DNA from: Balanoglossus misakiensis | Taxonomy: Eukaryota > Hemichordata | Reading direction: 5' to 3' | DNA length: 64,000 nt | Assembly: GCA_040954595.2 (NCBI GenBank) | Contig: CM082589.2 | Coordinates: 10,478,001-10,542,000, forward strand | Part shown: one piece after another, positions 24,501 through 39,636 of the stretch | How the letters are laid out: every line of letters begins with the position of its first letter | How positions within the stretch are numbered: the first letter of the stretch is position 1 | The notes under the pieces: generated by a model | What the model was told of the DNA's origin: nothing | Seen by the model: only the letters and a program-made list of their open reading frames with translations | Databases searched by the model: none | Position numbers and translations under genes: made by a program

Positions 24501-27500
24501 GGCTGTTTGGAAGCAACAATGGAAATTTTAGAACTATCCGTCGATCTACGGAGTATAGTGGAAAACGTTCATATGCGCATAGGCCTTTATATGTGTTCTG
24601 CGCATCACAACAGAATTTTGTAAACAATCGAGGATGTGTTTGGAAGCAATCATGGAAATTTTAGAACTATCCGTCGATCTACAGAGTCTAGTGGGAAACT
24701 TTCTTATGCGCATAGGCATATGTATGTGTTCAGCGCATAACAACAGAATTTTGTAAATGAACGAGGCTGTGTTTGGAAACAACCATGGAAATTTTACAAC
24801 TATCCGTCGATCTACGGAGTCTGGTGGAAAACTTTCTTATGCGCATAGGCCTATTACGTGCTCTGCGCCTCACAACAGAATTCGGTAAATAAACGAGGCT
24901 GTTTGGAAGCAACCATGGAAATTTTAGAACTATCCGTCGATCTACAGAGTCTAGTGGAAAAATGTCTTATGCGCATAGGCCTATCATGTGTTCTGCGCCT
25001 CACAACAGAAATCGGTAAATAAAAGAGGCTGTTTGGAAGCAACCATGGAAATTGTACAACTATCCGTCGATCTACAGAGTCTAGTGGAAAACTTCCTTAT
25101 GCGCATAGACCTATTACGTGTTCTGCGCCTCACACCAGAATTCGGTAAATAAACGATGCTGTTTGGAAGCAACCATGGAAATTTTACAACTATCCGTCGA
25201 TCTACAGAGTCTAGTGGAAAACGTTCTTATGCGCATAAGCCTATCTATGTGTTATGCGCATCACAACAGAAATCGGTAAATAAACGAGGCTGTGTTTGGA
25301 AGCAACCATGGACATTTTAGAACTATCTCTCGATCTACAGAGTCTATAGTGGAAAACTTTCTTATGCACATATGCCTATCTATGTGTTCTGCGCCTCACA
25401 ACAGAAATCGGTAAATAAACGAGGCTGTTTAAAAGCAACCATGGAAATTTTACAGCTATCCGTCGATCTACAGAGTCTAGTGGAAACGTTCTTATGCGCA
25501 TAGGCCTATATATGTGTTCTGCGCATCACAACAGAATTTTGTAAACAAACGAGGCTGTGTTTGGAAGCAACCATGGACATTTTAGAACTATCTCTCGATC
25601 TACAGAGTCTATAGTGGAAAACTTTCTTATGCACATATGCCTATCTATGTGTTCTGCGCCTCACAACAGAATTCGGTAAATAAACGAGGCTGTTTGAAAG
25701 CAACCATGGAAATTTTACAACTATCCGTCGATCTACAGAGTCTAGTGGAAAACGTTATTATGCGCATAGGCCTATATATGTGTTCTGCGCATCACAACAG
25801 AATTGTGTAAACAAACGAGGCTGTGTTTGGAAGCAACCATGGGAATTTTAGAACTATCTCTCGATCTACAGAGTCTAGTGGAAAACTTTATTATGCACAT
25901 ATGCCTATCTATGTGTTCTGCGCATCACAACAGAAATCGGTAAATAAACGAGGCTGTTTGGAAGCAACCATGGAAATTTTACAACTATCCGTCGATCTAC
26001 AGAGTCTGGTGGAAAACTTTCTTATGCGCATAGGCCTATTACGTGCTCTGCGCCTCACAACAGAATTCGGTAAATAAACGAGGCTGTTTGGAAGCAACCA
26101 TGGAAATTTTAGAACTATCCGTCGATCTACAGAGTCTAGTGGAAAAATGTCTTATGCGCATAGGCCTATCATGTGTTCTGCGCCTCACAACAGAAATCGG
26201 TAAATAAACGAGGCTGTTTGGAAGTAACCATGGAAATTGTACAACTATCCGTCGATCTACAGAGTCTAGTGGAAAACGTTCTTATGCGCATAGGCCTATC
26301 TATGTGTTATGCGCATCACAACAGAAATCGGTAAATAAACGAGGCTGTATTTGGAAGCAACCATGAAATTTTACAACTATCCGTCGATCTACAGAGTCTA
26401 GTGGAAAAATGTCTCATGCGCATAGGCCTATCATGTGTTCTGCGCCTCACAACAGAAATCGGTAAATAAACGAGGCTGTTTGGAAGCAACCATAGAAATT
26501 TTACAGCTATCCGTCGATCTACAGAGTCTAGTGGAAACGTTCTTATGCGCATAGGCCTATATATGTGTTCTGCGCATCACAACAGAATGTTGTAAACAAA
26601 CGAGGCTGTGTTTGGTAGCAACCATGGACATTTTAGAACTATCTCTCGATCTACAGAGTCTATAGTGGAAAACTTTCTTATGCACATATGCCTATCTATG
26701 TGTTCTGCGCCTCACAACAGAATTCGGTAAATAAACGAGGCTGTTTGGAAGCAACCATGGAAATTTTACAACTATCCGTCGATCTACAGAGTCTAGTGGA
26801 AAACGTTATTATGCGCATAGGCCTATATATGTGTTCTGCGCATCACAACAGAATTTTGTAAACAAACGAGGCTGTGTTTGGAAGCAACCATGGACATTTT
26901 AGAACTATCTCTCGATCTACAGAGTCTATAGTGGAAAACTTTCTTATGCACATAGGCCTATCTATGTGTTCTGTGCCTCACAACAGAATTCGGTAAATAA
27001 ACGAGGCTGTTTGGAAGCAACCATGGAAATTTTAGAACTATCCGTCGATCTACAGAGTCTAGTGGAAAACGTTCTTATGCGCATAGGCCTATATATGTGT
27101 TCTGCGCATCACAACAGAATTTTGTAAACAAACGAGGCTGTGTTTGAAAGCAACCATGGAAATTTTAGAACTATCTCTCGATGTACAGAGTCTATAGTGG
27201 AAAACTTTCTTATGCACATATGCCTATCTATGTGTTCTGCGCCTCAAAACAGAATTCCGTAAATAAACGAGGCTGTTTGGAAGCAAACATGGAAATTTTA
27301 GAACTAACTCTCGATCTACAGAGTATAGTGGAAAACGTTCATATGCGCATAGGCCTATCTATGTGTTCTGCGCATCACAACAGAATTTTGTAAACAAACC
27401 AGGCTTTGTTTGGAAGCAACCATGGACATTTTAGAACTATTCGTCGATCTACGGAGTCTAGTGGAAAACTTTCTTATGCGCATAGGCATATGTATGTGTT

Positions 27501-28760
27501 CTACGCATCACAACAGAATTCGGTAAATAAACGAGGCTGTTTGGAAACAACCATGGAAATTTTTGAACTATCCGTTGATCTAAAGTTGAAAAGTTTTTTA
27601 TGCGCATAGGCCTATCTATGTGTTCTGCGCCTCACAACAGAAATCGGTAAATAAACGAGGCTGTTTGGAAGCAACCATGGAAATTTTACAACTATCTCTC
27701 GATCTACAGAGTCTATAGTGGAAAACTTTCTTATTCACATATGCCTATCTATGTGTTCTGCGCCTCAAAACAGAATTCCGCAAATAAACGAGGCTGTTTG
27801 GAAGCAAACATGGAAGTTTTAGAACTATCTCTCGATCTACAGTGTATAGTGGAAAACGTTCATATGCGCATAGGCCTATCTATGTGTTCTGCGCATCACA
27901 ACAGAATTTTGTAATCAATCGAGGATGTGTTTGGAAGCAATCATGGAAATTTTAGAACTATCCGTCGATCTACAGAGTCTAGTGGGAAACTTTCTTATGC
28001 GCATAGGCATATGTATGTGTTCAGCGCATCACAACAGAATTTTGTAAATGAACGAGGCTGTGTTTGGAAACAACCATGGAAATTTTAGAACTATCTCTCG
28101 ATCTAAAGTTGAAAAGTTTCTTATGCGCATAGGCCTATTACGTGTTCTGCGCCTCACAACAGAATTCGGTAAATAAACGAGGCTGTTTGGAAGCAACAAT
28201 GGAAATTTTAGAACTATCCGTCGATCTACGGAGTATAGTGGAAAACGTTCATATGCGCATAGGCCTATATATGTGTTCTGCGCATCACAACAGAATTTTG
28301 TAAACAATCGAGGATGTGTTTGGAAGCAATCATGGAAATTTTAGAACTATCCGTCGATCTACAGAGTCTAGTGGGAAACTTTCTTATGCGCATAGGCATA
28401 TGTATGTGTTCAGCGCATCACAACAGAATTTTGTAAATGAACGAGGCTGTGTTTGGAAACAACCATGGAAATTTTACAACTATCCGTCGATCTACGGAGT
28501 CTGGTGGAAAACTTTCTTATGCGCATAGGCCTATTACGTGCTCTGCGCCTCACAACAGAATTCGGTAAATAAACGAGGCTGTTTGGAAGCAACCATGGAC
28601 ATTTTAGAACTATCCGTCGATCTACAGAGTCTAGTGGAAAAATGTCTTATGCGCATAGGCCTGTCATGTGTTCTGCGCCTCACAACAGAAATCGGTAAAT
28701 AAACGAGGCTGTTTGGAAGCAACCATGGAAATTGTACAACTATCCGTCGATCTACAGAGT
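21530..28760 (+). repeat. 3,680-bp superunit (28 monomers), two adjacent copies
   Basis: Markers at 22,143, 22,229, 22,636, 23,501, 23,726 and 24,349 recur 3,680 bp later at 25,823, 25,909, 26,316, 27,181, 27,406 and 28,029. To the left the offset changes to 3,810 (21,044 against 24,854), so one 130-bp monomer near 21,400-21,530 is present in the first copy only. Isolated differences between copies are few, for example GCCTAGTA against GCCTATTA near 24,449/28,129 and CATGGAAAT against CATGGGAAT near 22,155/25,835. Approximate limits are 21,530-25,080 and 25,210-28,760; the edges were judged by eye. Confidence 0.85.
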
Positions 28761-31596
28761 CTAGTGGAAAACGTTCTTATGCGCATAGGCCTATCTATGT
28801 GTTATGCGCATCACAACAGAAATCGGTAAATAAACGAGGCTGTATTTTGAAGCAACCATGAAATTTAACAACTATCCGTCGATCTACAGAGTCTGGTGGA
28901 AAACTTCCTTATGCGCATAGACCTATTACGTGTTCTGCGCCTCACAACAGAATTCCGTAAATAAACGATGCTGTTTGGAAGCAACCATGGAAATTGTACA
29001 ACTATCCGTCGATCTACAGAGTCTAGTGGAAAACGTTCTTATGCGCATAGGCCTATCTATGTGTTATGCGCATCTCAACAGAAATCGGTAAATAAACGAG
29101 GCTGTGTTTGGAAGCAACCATGGACATTTTAGAACTATCTACAGAGTCTATAGTGGAAAACTTTCTTATGCACATATGCCTATCTATGTGTTCTGCGCCT
29201 CACAACAGAAATCGGTAAATAAACGAGGCTGTTTAAAAGCAACCATGGAAATTTTACAGCTATCCGTCGATCTACAGAGTCTAGTGGAAACGTTCTTATG
29301 CGCATAGGCCTATATATGTGTTCTGCGCATCACAACAGAATTTTGTAAACAAACGAGGCTGTGTTTGGAAGCAACCATGGACATTTTAGAACTATCTCTC
29401 GATCTACAGAGTCTATAGTGGAAAACTTTCTTATGCACATATGCCTATCTATGTGTTCTGCGCCTCACAACAGAATTCGGTAAATAAACGAGGCTGTTTG
29501 GAAGCAACCATGGAAATTTTACAACTATCCGTCGATCTACAGAGTCTAGTGGAAAACGTTATTATGCGCATAGGCCTATATATGTGTTCTGCGCATCACA
29601 ACAGAATTTTGTAAACAAACGAGGCTGTGTTTGGAAGCAACCATGGAAATTTTAGAACTATCTCTCGATCTACAGAGTCTAGTGGAAATCTTTATTATGC
29701 ACATATGCCTATCTATGTGTTCTGCGCATCACAACAGAAATCGGTAAATAAACGAGGCTGTTTGGAAGCAACCATGGAAATTTTACAACTATCCGTCGAT
29801 CTACAGAGTCTGGTGGAAAACTTTCTTATGCGCATAGGCATATGTATGTGTTCTACGCATCACAACAGAATTCGGTAAATAAACGAGGCTGTTTGGAAAC
29901 AACCATGGAAATTTTTGAACTATCCGTTGATCTAAAGTTGAAAAGTTTTTTATGCGCATAGGCCTATCTATGTGTTCTGCGCCTCACAACAGAAATCGGT
30001 AAATAAACGAGGCTGTTTGGAAGCAACCATGGAAATTTTACAACTATCTCTCGATCTACAGAGTCTATAGTTGAAAACTTTCTTATTCACATATGCCTAT
30101 CTATGTGTTCTGCGCCTCAAAACAGAATTCCGCAAATAAACGAGGCTGTTTGGAAGCAAACATGGAAGTTTTAGAACTATCTCTCGATCTACAGTGTATA
30201 GTGGAAAACGTTCATATGCGCATAGGCCTATCTATGTGTTCTGCGCATCACAACAGAATTTTGTAAACAATCGAGGATGTGTTTGGAAGCAATCATGGAA
30301 ATTTTAGAACTATCCGTCGATCTACAGAGTCTAGTGGAAACTTTCTTATGCGCATAGGCATATGTATGTGTTCAGCGCATCACAACAGAATTTTGTAAAT
30401 GAACGAGGCTGTGTTTGGAAACAACCATGGAAATTTTACAACTATCCGTCGATCTACGGAGTCTGGTGGAAAACTTTCTTATGCGCATAGGCCTATTACG
30501 TGCTCTGCGCCTCACAACAGAATTCGGTAAATAAACGAGGCTGTTTGGAAGCAACCATGGAAATTTTAGAACTATCCGTCGATCTACAGAGTCTAGTGGA
30601 AAAATGTCTTATGCGCATAGGCCTATCATGTGTTCTGCGCCTCACAACAGAAATCGGTAAATAAACGAGGCTGTTTGGAAGCAACCATGGAAATTGTACA
30701 ACTATCCGTCGATCTACAGAGTCTAGTGGAAAACGTTCTTATGCGCATAGGCCTATCTATGTGTTATGCGCATCACAACAGAAATCGGTAAATAAACGAG
30801 GCTGTATTTGGAAGCAACCATGAAATTTTACAACTATCCGTCGATCTACAGAGTCTGGTGGAAAACTTCCTTATGCGCATAGACCTATTACGTGTTCTGC
30901 GCCTCACAACAGAATTCGGTAAATAAACGATGCTGTTTGGAAGCAACCATGGAAATTGTACAACTATCCGTCGATCTACAGAGTCTAGTGGAAAACGTTC
31001 TTATGCGCATAGGCCTATCTATGTGTTATGCGCATCACAACAGAAATCGGTAAATAAACGAGGCTGTGTTTGGAAGCAACCATGGACATTTTAGAACTAT
31101 CTCTCGATCTACAGAGTCTGTAGTGGAAAACTTTCTTATGCACATATGCCTATCTATGTGTTCTGCGCCTCACAACAGAATTCGGTAAATAAACGAGGCT
31201 GTTTGGAAGCAACCATGGAAATTTTACAGCTATCCGTCGATCTACAGAGTCTAGTGGAAACGTTCTTATGCGCATAGGCCTATATATGTGTTCTGCGCAT
31301 CACAACAGAATTTTGTAAACAAACGAGGCTGTGTTTGGAAGCAACCATGGACATTTTAGAACTATCTCTCGATCTACAGAGTCTATAGTGGAAAACTTTC
31401 TTATGCACATATGCCTATCTATGTGTTCTGCGCCTCACAACAGAATTCGGTAAATAAACGAGGCTGTTTGGAAGCAACCATGGAAATTTTACAACTATCC
31501 GTCGATCTACAGAGTCTAGTGGAAAACGTTATTATGCGCATAGGCCTATATATGTGTTCTGCGCATCACAACAGAATTTTGTAAACAAACGAGGCT

Positions 31597-34500
31597 GTGT
31601 TTGGAAGCAACCATGGAAATTTTAGAACTATCTCTCGATCTACAGAGTCTAGTGGAAAACTTTATTATGCACATATGCCTATCTATGTGTTCTGCGCATC
31701 ACAACAGAAATCGGTAAATAAACGAGGCTGTTTGGAAGCAACCATGGAAATTTTACAACTATCCGTCGATCTACAGAGTCTGGTGGAAAACTTTCTTATG
31801 CGCATAGGCCTATTACGTGCTCTGCGCCTCACAACAGAATTCGGTAAATAAACGAGGCTGTTTGGAAGCAACCATGGACATTGTACAACTATCCGTCGAT
31901 CTACAAAGTCTAGTGGAAACGTTCTTATGCGCATAGGCCTATCAATGTGTTATGCGCATCACAACAGAAATCGGTAAATAAACGAGGCTGTATTTGGAAG
32001 CAACCATGAAATTTTACAACTATCCGTCGATCTACAGAGTCTAGTGGAAAAATGTCTCATGCGCATAGGCCTATCATGTGTTCTGCGCCTCACAACAGAA
32101 ATCGGTAAATAAACGAGGCTGTTTGGAAGCAACCATGGAAATTTTACAGCTATCCGTCGATCTACAGAGTCTAGTGGAAAACGTTCTTATGCGCATAGGC
32201 CTATCTATGTGTTATGCGCATCACAACAGAAATCGGTAAATAAACGAGGCTGTGTTTGGAAGCAACCATGGACATTTTAGAACTATCTCTCGATCTACAG
32301 AGTCTGTAGTGGAAAACTTTCTTATGCACATATGCCTATCTATGTGTTCTGCGCCTCACAACAGAATTCGGTAAATAAACGAGGCTGTTTGGAAGCAACC
32401 ATGGAAATTTTACAGCTATCCGTCGATCTACAGAGTCTAGTGGAAAACGTTATTATGCGCATAGGCCTATATATGTGTTCTGCGCATCACAACAGAATTT
32501 TGTAAACAAACGAGGCTGTGTTTGGAAGCAACCATGGACATTTTAGAACTATCTCTCGATCTACAGAGTCTATAGTGGAAAACTTTCTTATGCACATATG
32601 CCTATCTATGTGTTCTGCGCCTCACAACAGAATTCGGTAAATAAACGAGGCTGTTTGGAAGCAACCATGGAAATTTTACAACTATCCGTCGATCTACAGA
32701 GTCTAGTGGAAAACGTTATTATGCGCATAGGCCTATATATGTGTTCTGCGCATCACAACAGAATTTTGTAAACAAACGAGGCTGTGTTTGGAAGCAACCA
32801 TGGAAATTTTAGAACTATCTCTCGATCTACAGAGTCTAGTGGAAAACTTTATTATGCACATATGCCTATCTATGTGTTCTGCGCATCACAACAGAAATCG
32901 GTAAATAAACGAGGCTGTTTGGAAGCAACCATGGAAATTTTACAACTATCCGTCGATCTACAGAGTCTGGTGGAAAACTTTCTTATGCGCATAGGCCTAT
33001 TACGTGCTCTGCGCCTCACAACAGAATTCGGTAAATAAACGAGGCTGTTTGGAAGCAACCATGGAAATTTTAGAACTATCCGTCGATCTACAGAGTCTAG
33101 TGGAAAAATGTCTTATGCGCATAGGCCTATCATGTGTTCTGCGCCTCACAACAGAAATCGGTAAATAAACGAGGCTGTTTGGAAGCAACCATGGAAATTT
33201 TAGAACTATCCGTCGATCTACAGAGTCTAGTGGAAAACGTTATTATGCGCATAGGCCTATATATGTGTTCTGCGCATCACAACAGAATTTTGTAAACAAA
33301 CGAGGCTGTGTTTGGAAGCAACCATGGAAATTTTAGAACTATCTCTCGATCTACAGAGTCTAGTGGAAAACTTTATTATGCACATATGCCTATCTATGTG
33401 TTCTGCGCATCACAACAGAAATCGGTAAATAAACGAGGCTGTTTGGAAGCAACCATGGAAATTTTACAACTATCCGTCGATCTACAGAGTCTGGTGGAAA
33501 ACTTTCTTATGCGCATAGGCCTATTACGTGCTCTGCGCCTCACAACAGAATTCGGTAAATAAACGAGGCTGTTTGGAAGCAACCATGGAAATTTTAGAAC
33601 TATCCGTCGATCTACAGAGTCTAGTGGAAAAATGTCTTATGCGCATAGGCCTATCATGTGTTCTGCGCCTCACAACAGAAATCGGTAAATAAACGAGGCT
33701 GTTTGGAAGCAACCATGGAAATTGTACAACTATCCGTCGATCTAAAGAGTCTAGTGGAAAACGTTCTTATGCGCATAGGCCTATCTATGTGTTATGCGCA
33801 TCACAACAGAAATCGGTAAATAAACGAGGCTGTATTTGGAAGCAACCATGAAATTTTACAACTATCCGTCGATCTACAGAGTCTGGTGGAAAACTTCCTT
33901 ATGCGCATAGACCTATTACGTGTTCTGCGCCTCACAACAGAATTCGGTAAATAAACGAGGCTGTTTGGAAGCAACCATGGACATTGTAGAACTATCCGTC
34001 GATCTACAAAGTCTAGTGGAAACGTTCTTATGCGCATAGGCCTATCAATGTGTTATGCGCATCACAACAGAAATCGGTAAATAAACGAGGCTGTATTTGG
34101 AAGCAACCATGAAATTTTACAACTATCCGTCGATCTACAGAGTCTAGTGGAAAAATGTCTCATGCGCATAGGCCTATCATGTGTTCTGCGCCTCACAACA
34201 GAAATCGGTAAATAAACGAGGCTGTTTGGAAGCAACCATGGAAATTTTACAGCTATCCGTCGATCTACAGAGTCTAGTGGAAAAATGTCTCATGCGCATA
34301 GGCCTATCATGTGTTCTGCGCCTCACAACAGAAATCGGTAAATAAACGAGGCTGTTTGGAAGCAACCATGGAAATTTTACAGCTATCCGTCGATCTACAG
34401 AGTCTAGTGGAAACGTTCTTATGCGCATAGGCCTATATATGTGTTCTGCGCATCACAACAGAATTTTGTAAACAAACGAGGCTGTGTTTGGTAGCAACCA

Positions 34501-37378
34501 TGGACATTTTAGAACTATCTCTCGATCTACAGAGTCTATAGTGGAAAACTTTCTTATGCACATATGCCTATCTATGTGTTCTGCGCCTCACAACAGAATT
34601 CGGTAAATAAACGAGGCTGTTTGGAAGCAACCATGGAAATTTTACAACTATCCGTCGATCTACAGAGTCTAGTGGAAAACGTTATTATGCGCATAGGCCT
34701 ATATATGTGTTCTGCGCATCACAACAGAATTTTGTAAACAAACGAGGCTGTGTTTGGAAGCAACCATGGAAATTTTAGAACTATCTCTCGATCTACAGAG
34801 TCTAGTGGAAAACTTTATTATGCACATATGCCTATCTATGTGTTCTGCGCATCACAACAGAAATCGGTAAATAAACGAGGCTGTTTGGAAGCAACCATGG
34901 AAATTTTACAACTATCCGTCGATCTACAGAGTCTGGTGGAAAACTTTCTTATGCGCATAGGCCTATTACGTGCTCTGCGCCTCACAACAGAATTCGGTAA
35001 ATAAACGAGGCTGTTTGGAAGCAACCATGGACATTGTACAACTATCCGTCGATCTACAAAGTCTAGTGGAAACGTTCTTATGCGCATAGGCCTATCAATG
35101 TGTTATGCGCATCACAACAGAAATCGGTAAATAAACGAGGCTGTATTTGGAAGCAACCATGAAATTTTACAACTATCCGTCGATCTACAGAGTCTAGTGG
35201 AAAAATGTCTCATGCGCATAGGCCTATCATGTGTTCTGCGCCTCACAACAGAAATCGGTAAATAAACGAGGCTGTTTGGAAGCAACCATGGAAATTTTAC
35301 AGCTATCCGTCGATCTACAGAGTCTAGTGGAAAACGTTCTTATGCGCATAGGCCTATCTATGTGTTATGCGCATCACAACAGAAATCGGTAAATAAACGA
35401 GGCTGTGTTTGGAAGCAACCATGGACATTTTAGAACTATCTCTCGATCTACAGAGTCTGTAGTGGAAAACTTTCTTATGCACATATGCCTATCTATGTGT
35501 TCTGCGCCTCACAACAGAATTCGGTAAATAAACGAGGCTGTTTGGAAGCAACCATGGAAATTTTACAGCTATCCGTCGATCTACAGAGTCTAGTGGAAAA
35601 CGTTATTATGCGCATAGGCCTATATATGTGTTCTGCGCATCACAACAGAATTTTGTAAACAAACGAGGCTGTGTTTGGAAGCAACCATGGACATTTTAGA
35701 ACTATCTCTCGATCTACAGAGTCTATAGTGGAAAACTTTCTTATGCACATATGCCTATCTATGTGTTCTGCGCCTCACAACAGAATTCGGTAAATAAACG
35801 AGGCTGTTTGGAAGCAACCATGGAAATTTTACAACTATCCGTCGATCTACAGAGTCTAGTGGAAAACGTTATTATGCGCATAGGCCTATATATGTGTTCT
35901 GCGCATCACAACAGAATTTTGTAAACAAACGAGGCTGTGTTTGGAAGCAACCATGGAAATTTTAGAACTATCTCTCGATCTACAGAGTCTAGTGGAAAAC
36001 TTTATTATGCACATATGCCTATCTATGTGTTCTGCGCATCACAACAGAAATCGGTAAATAAACGAGGCTGTTTGGAAGCAACCATGGAAATTTTACAACT
36101 ATCCGTCGATCTACAGAGTCTGGTGGAAAACTTTCTTATGCGCATAGGCCTATTACGTGCTCTGCGCCTCACAACAGAATTCGGTAAATAAACGAGGCTG
36201 TTTGGAAGCAACCATGGAAATTTTAGAACTATCCGTCGATCTACAGAGTCTAGTGGAAAAATGTCTTATGCGCATAGGCCTATCATGTGTTCTGCGCCTC
36301 ACAACAGAAATCGGTAAATAAACGAGGCTGTTTGGAAGCAACCATGGAAATTGTACAACTATCCGTCGATCTAAAGAGTCTAGTGGAAAACGTTCTTATG
36401 CGCATAGGCCTATCTATGTGTTATGCGCATCACAACAGAAATCGGTAAATAAACGAGGCTGTATTTGGAAGCAACCATGAAATTTTACAACTATCCGTCG
36501 ATCTACAGAGTCTGGTGGAAAACTTCCTTATGCGCATAGACCTATTACGTGTTCTGCGCCTCACAACAGAATTCGGTAAATAAACGAGGCTGTTTGGAAG
36601 CAACCATGGACATTGTAGAACTATCCGTCGATCTACAAAGTCTAGTGGAAACGTTCTTATGCGCATAGGCCTATCAATGTGTTATGCGCATCACAACAGA
36701 AATCGGTAAATAAACGAGGCTGTATTTGGAAGCAACCATGAAATTTTACAACTATCCGTCGATCTACAGAGTCTAGTGGAAAAATGTCTCATGCGCATAG
36801 GCCTATCATGTGTTCTGCGCCTCACAACAGAAATCGGTAAATAAACGAGGCTGTTTGGAAGCAACCATGGAAATTTTACAGCTATCCGTCGATCTACAGA
36901 GTCTAGTGGAAAAATGTCTCATGCGCATAGGCCTATCATGTGTTCTGCGCCTCACAACAGAAATCGGTAAATAAACGAGGCTGTTTGGAAGCAACCATGG
37001 AAATTTTACAGCTATCCGTCGATCTACAGAGTCTAGTGGAAACGTTCTTATGCGCATAGGCCTATATATGTGTTCTGCGCATCACAACAGAATTTTGTAA
37101 ACAAACGAGGCTGTGTTTGGTAGCAACCATGGACATTTTAGAACTATCTCTCGATCTACAGAGTCTATAGTGGAAAACTTTCTTATGCACATATGCCTAT
37201 CTATGTGTTCTGCGCCTCACAACAGAATTCGGTAAATAAACGAGGCTGTTTGGAAGCAACCATGGAAATTTTACAACTATCCGTCGATCTACAGAGTCTA
37301 GTGGAAAACGTTATTATGCGCATAGGCCTATATATGTGTTCTGCGCATCACAACAGAATTTTGTAAACAAACGAGGCT
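31597..37378 (+). repeat. 2,629-bp superunit; first copy carries an extra 524-bp tetramer
   Basis: Blocks starting at 31,597 and 34,750 are both 1,187 bp long with the same monomer order, and blocks starting at 33,308 and 35,937 share the following ~1,442 bp. In the second copy the two parts abut (2,629 bp in all). In the first copy they are separated by an extra 524 bp (32,784-33,307), four monomers that repeat the start of the next block. Markers at 33,801 and 34,177 recur 2,629 bp later at 36,430 and 36,806. A one-monomer duplication at 34,141-34,400 is copied at 36,770-37,029, so it arose before the larger duplication. Confidence 0.86.
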
Positions 37379-39636
37379 GTGTTTGGAAGCAACCATGGAC
37401 ATTTTAGAACTATCTCTCGATCTACAGAGTCTATAGTGGAAAACTTTCTTATGCACATAGGCCTATCAATGTGTTCTGTGCCTCACAACAGAATTCGGTA
37501 AATAAACGAGGCTGTTTGGAAGCAACCATGGAAATTTTAGAACTATCCGTCGATCTACAGAGTCTAGTGGAAAACGTTCTTATGCGCATAGGCCTATATA
37601 TGTGTTCTGCGCATCACAACAGAATTTTGTAAACAAACGAGGCTGTGTTTGGAAGCAACCATGGAAATTTTAGAACTATCTCTCGATGTACAGAGTCTAT
37701 AGTGGAAAACTTTCTTATGCACATATGCCTATCTATGTGTTCTGCGCCTCAAAACAGAATTCCGTCAATAAACGAGGCTGTTTGGAAGCAACCATGGACA
37801 TTTTAGAACTATTCGTCGATCTACGGAGTCTAGTGGAAAACTTTCTTATGCGCATAGGCATATGTATGTGTTCTACGCATCACAACAGAATTCGGTAAAT
37901 AAACGAGGCTGTTTGGAAACAACCATGGAAATTTTTGAACTATCCGTTGATCTAAAGTTGAAAAGTTTTTTATGCGCATAGGCCTATCTATGTGTTCTGC
38001 GCCTCACAACAGAAATCGGTAAATAAACGAGGCTGTTTGGAAGCAACCATGGATATTTTACAACTATCTCTCGATCTACAGAGTCTATAGTGGAAAACTT
38101 TCTTATTCACATATGCCTATCTATGTGTTCTGCGCCTCAAAACAGAATTCCGCAAATAAACGAGGCTGTTTGGAAGCAAACATGGAAGTTTTAGAACTAT
38201 CTCTGGATCTACAGTGTATAGTGGAAAACGTTCATATGCGCACAGGCCTATCTATGTGTTCTGCGCATCACAACAGAATTTTGTAAACAATCGAGGATGT
38301 GTTTGGAAGAAATCATGGAAATTTTAGAACTATCCGTCGATCTACAGAGTCTAGTGGAAAACGTTCTTATGCGCATAGGCCTATCTATGTGTTATGCGCA
38401 TCACAACAGAAATCGGTAAATAAACGAGGCTGTGTTTGGAAGCAACCATGGACATTTTAGAACTATCTCTCGATCTACAGAGTCTATAGTGGAAAACTTT
38501 CTTATGCACATATGCCTATCTATGTGTTCTGCGCCTCACAACAGAAATCGGTAAATAAACGAGGCTGTTTAAAAGCAACCATGGAAATTTTACAGCTATC
38601 CGTCGATCTACAGAGTCTAGTGGAAACGTTCTTATGCGCATAGGCCTATATATGTGTTCTGCGCATCATAACAGAATTTTGTAAACAAACGAGGCTGTGT
38701 TTGGGAGCAACCATGGACATTTTAGAACTATCTCTCGATCTACAGAGTCTATAGTGGAAAACTTTCTTATGCACATATGCCTATCTATGTGTTCTGCGCC
38801 TCACAACAGAAATCGGTAAATAAACGAGGCTGTTTAAAAGCAACCATGGAAATTTTACAGCTATCCGTCGATCTACAGAGTCTAGTGGAAACGTTCTGAT
38901 GCGCATAGGCCTATATATGTGTTCTGCGCATCACAACAGAATTTTGTAAACAAACGAGGCTGTGTTTGGAAGCAACCATGGACATTTTAGAACTATCTCT
39001 CGATCTATAGAGTCTATAGTGGAAAACTTTCTTATGCACATATGCCTATCTATGTGTTCTGCGCCTCACAACAGAATTCGGTAAATAAACGAGGCTGTTT
39101 GGAAGCAACCATGGAAATTTTACAACTATCCGTCGATCTACAGAGTCTAGTGGAAAACGTTATTATGCGCATAGGCCTATATATGTGTTCTGCGCATCAC
39201 AACAGAATTTTGTAAACAAACGAGGCTGTGTTTGGAAGCAACCATGGAAATTTTAGAACTATCTCTCGATCTACAGAGTCTAGTGGAAAACTTTATTATG
39301 CACATATGCCTATCTATGTGTTCTGCGCATCACAACAGAAATCGGTAAATAAACGAGGCTGTTTGGAAGCAACCATGGAAATTGTACAACTATCCGTCGA
39401 TCTACAGAGTCTGGTGGAAAACTTTCTTATGCGCATAGGCCTATTACGTGCTCTGCGCCTCACAACAGAATTCGGTAAATAAACGAGGCTGTTTGGAAGC
39501 AACCATGGAAATTTTAGAACTATCCGTCGATCTACAGAGTCTAGTGGAAAAATGTCTTATGCGCATAGGCCTATCATGTGTTCTGCGCCTCACAACAGAA
39601 TTCGGTAAATAAACGAGGCTGTTTGGAAGCAACCAT

